A stretch of DNA of 7,165 bases from an uncultured Saprospiraceae bacterium (GTDB taxonomy: Bacteria > Bacteroidota > Bacteroidia > Chitinophagales > Saprospiraceae), in NCBI GenBank assembly GCA_937973565.1, contig CALJKQ010000280.1, forward strand, positions 1 through 7,165, read 5' to 3'. Below, piece by piece: positions 4,965 to 7,165 of this stretch; within the stretch, counting starts at the first letter, position 1, and each line of letters opens with the position of its first letter. Both the position numbers and the translations under genes were made by a program. The notes under the pieces are model-generated. The model worked only from the letters and a program-made list of their open reading frames with translations. It was not told the DNA's origin and did no database searches.

Positions 4965-7165
4965 CTATTCTTTAATCAATTTTTTAACCACAGATACGTT
5001 ATTCCTGTTGGTTATTTTAATTAAGTACATACCTCTTTCAAGTTGCATAACATCCAATACAGATGTCTCATGGTTAGAGGATTTACTCTGTAATACTTTT
5101 ACTCCACTGAGAGAAAATATTTCAATGGTGTAGTCTTCCAACTTTTGGTAATCTATATTTACAGATTCGCTTGTTGGGTTTGGATAAACCTCAATACCAA
5201 ATTGGTCTACTTCAGCTGTTCCTACTGTACATATAGTTGGGTTTTCTGCCAAATGGTTGTTTTTGTCCAATGTGGTCCAGTTCCTTACCCATAGCTCGTC
5301 CCATGATTCACCAAACGCACCTTTGAAGGGAACAAGTGAAAAGAAAGCATCGCCCGCCGGTAAAGCCGCTAATTCTGTGGTATAAGCTGATCCTGAAGGG
5401 CAAGCACGTGGATCCAATTTTCCATCCTGATTCCTGTCAATTGCAGCAATCAAAGGATTTTCCAGGGATGTTTTATTATTGAGTAAATGGTTGATCAATG
5501 CTGTGGCATCTTTATCTTCTGCTGCTGATCCAACTCTGATAACACCTTCAGCACTCGCATCCAATTTACTTCCTGACTTATACAAAATATTGTTAAGTAA
5601 CTTAAGTTCACCACTTGCCAATTTGCTGTACGCATCATTTACTCCGGCAGCTTTGTCTTGAACTTCAATCAATTTGCCCTTCTGCTCCATTAAGATGCAG
5701 TTAGCAATGGTACCGGCTGTGCCTGCTCTGACATTCCAACCAATAGGATTGGCTGCACTGGCATTGAGGCCTGATCCAATATGTGTCCAGTTGTATACCG
5801 TTGGATTGGAATATGGTGTAAGGTCATCCGGTGTGGTACCGTCAAACTCTCCTCCTGAATCCGCTACATCGTCTCTCTGGATGCTGAACCAAAACTGTCC
5901 TTTTCCTGTATATACCTCATCCCAGTCATAAGAATCATCTTCACAGAAAGCTACCACCGCATACTTCAAGTTGGGCGCTCCTCCAAAAAATTCGATGCCG
6001 TCGTCTGAGTTGGCATAGATCTCTATGTATTCCAGTTTCGTTCCGCTTCCTACCGCTGCCAATGACAAACCGTTCAACTCGCTGCCCGATGCAATCTGTC
6101 TTCCTCCATGGCGGATGGATACATATTTCAATACACCCGAATTGTCTGTATTGTCGGTTCCTCCATACAAGCCTCTCGCCTCTGTAGTAGGTATACCTTC
6201 AAGGTTCACTTCCGCGTTGCCGTTCTTTTGTGTAACGGCCTTTCCCAATATGGCCAAACCTCCCCACAGTGCGTTGTCTTTTGGTCCTAAATCACTCGGA
6301 TCATTCACATCGTCTGCTTCTGCGGTGAAGATGATCGGTGCATCTTTCGTTCCTTCTGCAAATATTTTACCGCCTCTGGCTACAATCAATGCAGATGGAT
6401 TGCCAATATCCGGTCTTGGTGTAAACTTCACAACGGTGCCGGCCTCAATGGTAAGCGTTGCACAATCTTCGATGAATGTCAAGCCATCCACTACATATAC
6501 ATTGTCTTTTGTCCAGGTTACATTTTCACATGGATTGATGGAGTTGTCATTCACCTGTACTACATTGGGCTGACTCAAATCTTTCAGGTGTCCGTTTTTA
6601 TCCAGGCTCGTCCACCCTTCTATCCACAATCCCGCAGCAAATTCAGGAAATGCTCCTTTATAGTTTACTGTCGTAAAAAATCCATCGGTTGGATAGGTAG
6701 CCAGGTCTTTCGTTACGTTTTCGTTGGATGCCGGTCTTGGATCCAATCCTCCATCCTGAATTCTTGATATGGATTTTATCTCCGGATTTCCTATCTTATT
6801 TTTATTTGTAGTCAAATGGCTAATCAACGCGGTTGCATCCTTGTCTTCTGCCGCTGAGCCCACTCGGATGATGCCCGCTGCATCCATGGTGGTGAAACTT
6901 CCGTTTTCATAAAACAAGTTGCTCAACAATTTTAATTCTCCTGCTACCAATTTGCTGTATGCGTCGTTAACACCTGCAGCTTTGTCTTGGACTTCAAGTG
7001 CCTTCGTCTTGGTTGATACCAATATGCTGTTGGCCAGGGTTCCTGCCGTACCGGCTCTCAAGTTCCATCCTACCGGATTGGCTGCCGTACCGTTTGGTCC
7101 TGATCCAATGTGTGTCCAGTTGTATACCGTTGGATTGGAATATGGTGTAAGGTCATCCGGTGTGG
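4965..7165 (-). CDS. Large repetitive secreted protein, probable beta-helix, with T9SS type A sorting domain (N-terminus missing)
   Basis: The frame is open to the window edge. A TTG at 7061 is an internal Leu codon, because the codons upstream (7062-7163) continue the repeat, reading TPDDLTPYSNPTVYNW and onward. At least 732 residues are present. The final 81 residues (4968-5210) are a T9SS type A sorting domain: VYPNPTSESVNI, then IFSLSGVKVLQ, then LERGMYLIKI and a Lys-rich end. T9SS moves such proteins across the outer membrane, removes this domain and anchors or releases them. The body has right-handed beta-helix-like segments (LTIEAGTVVKF, GGKIFAEGTKDAPIIFTAEA, WGGLAILGKA, KLEYIEIYANSDDGIEFFGG) and is organised as 443-residue tandem units. 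It resembles beta-helix proteins found beside TonB receptors in other Bacteroidetes (from memory, not searched). No catalytic residues are recognised. It is upstream of and probably co-transcribed with the receptor. The signal peptide and promoter lie outside the window. Confidence 0.9.
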   Translation of the reverse strand, partial: TPDDLTPYSNPTVYNWTHIGSGPNGTAANPVGWNLRAGTAGTLANSILVSTKTKALEVQDKAAGVNDAYSKLVAGELKLLSNLFYENGSFTTMDAAGIIRVGSAAEDKDATALISHLTTNKNKIGNPEIKSISRIQDGGLDPRPASNENVTKDLATYPTDGFFTTVNYKGAFPEFAAGLWIEGWTSLDKNGHLKDLSQPNVVQVNDNSINPCENVTWTKDNVYVVDGLTFIEDCATLTIEAGTVVKFTPRPDIGNPSALIVARGGKIFAEGTKDAPIIFTAEADDVNDPSDLGPKDNALWGGLAILGKAVTQKNGNAEVNLEGIPTTEARGLYGGTDNTDNSGVLKYVSIRHGGRQIASGSELNGLSLAAVGSGTKLEYIEIYANSDDGIEFFGGAPNLKYAVVAFCEDDSYDWDEVYTGKGQFWFSIQRDDVADSGGEFDGTTPDDLTPYSNPTVYNWTHIGSGLNASAANPIGWNVRAGTAGTIANCILMEQKGKLIEVQDKAAGVNDAYSKLASGELKLLNNILYKSGSKLDASAEGVIRVGSAAEDKDATALINHLLNNKTSLENPLIAAIDRNQDGKLDPRACPSGSAYTTELAALPAGDAFFSLVPFKGAFGESWDELWVRNWTTLDKNNHLAENPTICTVGTAEVDQFGIEVYPNPTSESVNIDYQKLEDYTIEIFSLSGVKVLQSKSSNHETSVLDVMQLERGMYLIKITNRNNVSVVKKLIKE
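4968..5210 (-). other. T9SS type A C-terminal sorting domain
   Basis: These 81 codons encode the immunoglobulin-like C-terminal signal of type IX secretion cargo. Key parts in order are the YPNPTS motif at the domain start, the central SLSGVKV strand, and the LERGMYLIKI strand that precedes the basic terminal KKLIKE. The domain follows a short linker after the last repeat unit. It shows that the protein is exported to or beyond the cell surface and that the organism carries a T9SS. Confidence 0.93.
5222..6536 (-). repeat. Final, complete copy of the ~443-residue tandem unit
   Basis: This is the last full unit of the tandem duplication inside the T9SS protein. It runs from NPCENVTW (6536 side) to the linker after LDKNNHLAENPT. 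Anchor pairs give the period: GGATCC at 5410 and 6739, and AGGTCATCCG at 5821 and 7150, both 1329 bases apart (443 codons). Shared blocks include EVQDKAAGVNDAYSKL and IRVGSAAEDKDATALI, which are identical at protein level. DNA identity is lower: by hand, about 74% over 6811-6875 against 5482-5546. The C-terminal edge of the unit has small indels (two codons). Unit boundaries are approximate. Confidence 0.85.
5782..5836. repeat. 55-bp exact repeat, internal copy
   Basis: These 55 bases are identical to the last 55 bases of the window (7111-7165). Identity breaks at the base before the block (A at 5781, G at 7110). Inside the gene it encodes the segment around TPDDLTPYSNPTVYNW. The match is perfect at synonymous positions too, unlike the rest of the tandem unit. 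Confidence 0.95.
6537..7165 (-). repeat. Partial upstream copy of the ~443-residue tandem unit
   Basis: This is the C-terminal half of the preceding unit, cut by the window end. It aligns to about 5222-5836 of the final unit. It keeps the VRAGTAGT/LRAGTAGT, EVQDKAAGVNDAYSKL, GSAAEDKDATALI, LDPRP and W-T-LDKN-HL landmarks. The N-terminal half (the NPCENVTW and WGGLAILG segments) would lie beyond 7165. Whether further units precede it cannot be seen. Confidence 0.85.
7111..7165. repeat. 55-bp exact repeat, copy at the contig end
   Basis: This is the terminal copy of the exact repeat at 5782-5836. It stops at the window edge, so the true extent of identity may be longer. A length of exactly 55 suggests that the sequence ends at a shared k-mer of an assembly graph. 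Confidence 0.95.

Noticed and set aside
6025..6573. A 182-codon plus-strand open frame, with other plus-strand frames at 5674-5931 and 2650-2919
   Set aside because: They lie antisense to well-supported coding sequence, show no recognisable domain and have low-complexity compositions typical of the opposite strand of a real gene.
7059..7061. TTG as the start codon of the repetitive T9SS protein
   Set aside because: The frame stays open to 7165 and the upstream codons match the corresponding segment of the final repeat unit, so this is an internal Leu codon of a gene cut by the window end.
5222..7165. CRISPR array or insertion-sequence repeats
   Set aside because: The repeats are long, in frame, coding and diverged, with no short spacer pattern, terminal inverted repeats or transposase.

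Overview
This window looks like one complete short-read contig from a member of the Bacteroidota (Bacteroidetes). The evidence is a SusD/RagB-family outer-membrane protein, a TonB-dependent receptor that starts with a carboxypeptidase-regulatory-like domain, and a secreted protein ending in a type A sorting domain of the type IX secretion system (T9SS), a system confined to this phylum. A-rich leaders without Shine-Dalgarno sequences agree. I cannot name a genus; a free-living Saprospiria-, Chitinophagia- or Cytophagia-like organism is plausible.

Layout. Positions 1-18 are not genomic: they match the 3' end of an Illumina TruSeq adapter. From 19 to 439 (+) lies the C-terminal part of a SusD-like nutrient-binding lipoprotein, closed by a strong intrinsic terminator at 469-501. 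From 586 to 1905 (+) is a complete PIN-PhoH ATPase gene (PhoH2/YlaK type). A convergent terminator at about 1904-1938 separates it from a minus-strand pair. The downstream gene of that pair (1965-4898) is a full-length 977-residue TonB-dependent receptor. The upstream gene (4965 to the window end) encodes a large repetitive secreted protein, probably a parallel beta-helix, with a T9SS C-terminal domain. A perfect 11-bp hairpin with a poor U-tract sits in the 66-bp gap between the two.

How the genes work together. The minus-strand pair reads as a two-gene operon: the T9SS-exported surface protein is made first, then the receptor. The simplest reading is a surface capture protein feeding a TonB-driven outer-membrane channel, analogous to SusC/SusD but with a T9SS-delivered protein in place of a SusD lipoprotein. 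The substrate cannot be told from sequence. The intergenic hairpin may lower receptor output relative to the surface protein. The SusD fragment and phoH gene on the plus strand are separately terminated and probably unrelated to the pair.

The repetitive protein contains a long tandem duplication with a period of 1329 bp (443 codons). The window ends inside the upstream copy, and its last 55 bases are an exact copy of 5782-5836. That is what an assembly graph break at k = 55 would look like, so the 5' part of this gene (signal peptide and possibly more repeat units) is missing because of the repeat, not because of biology.
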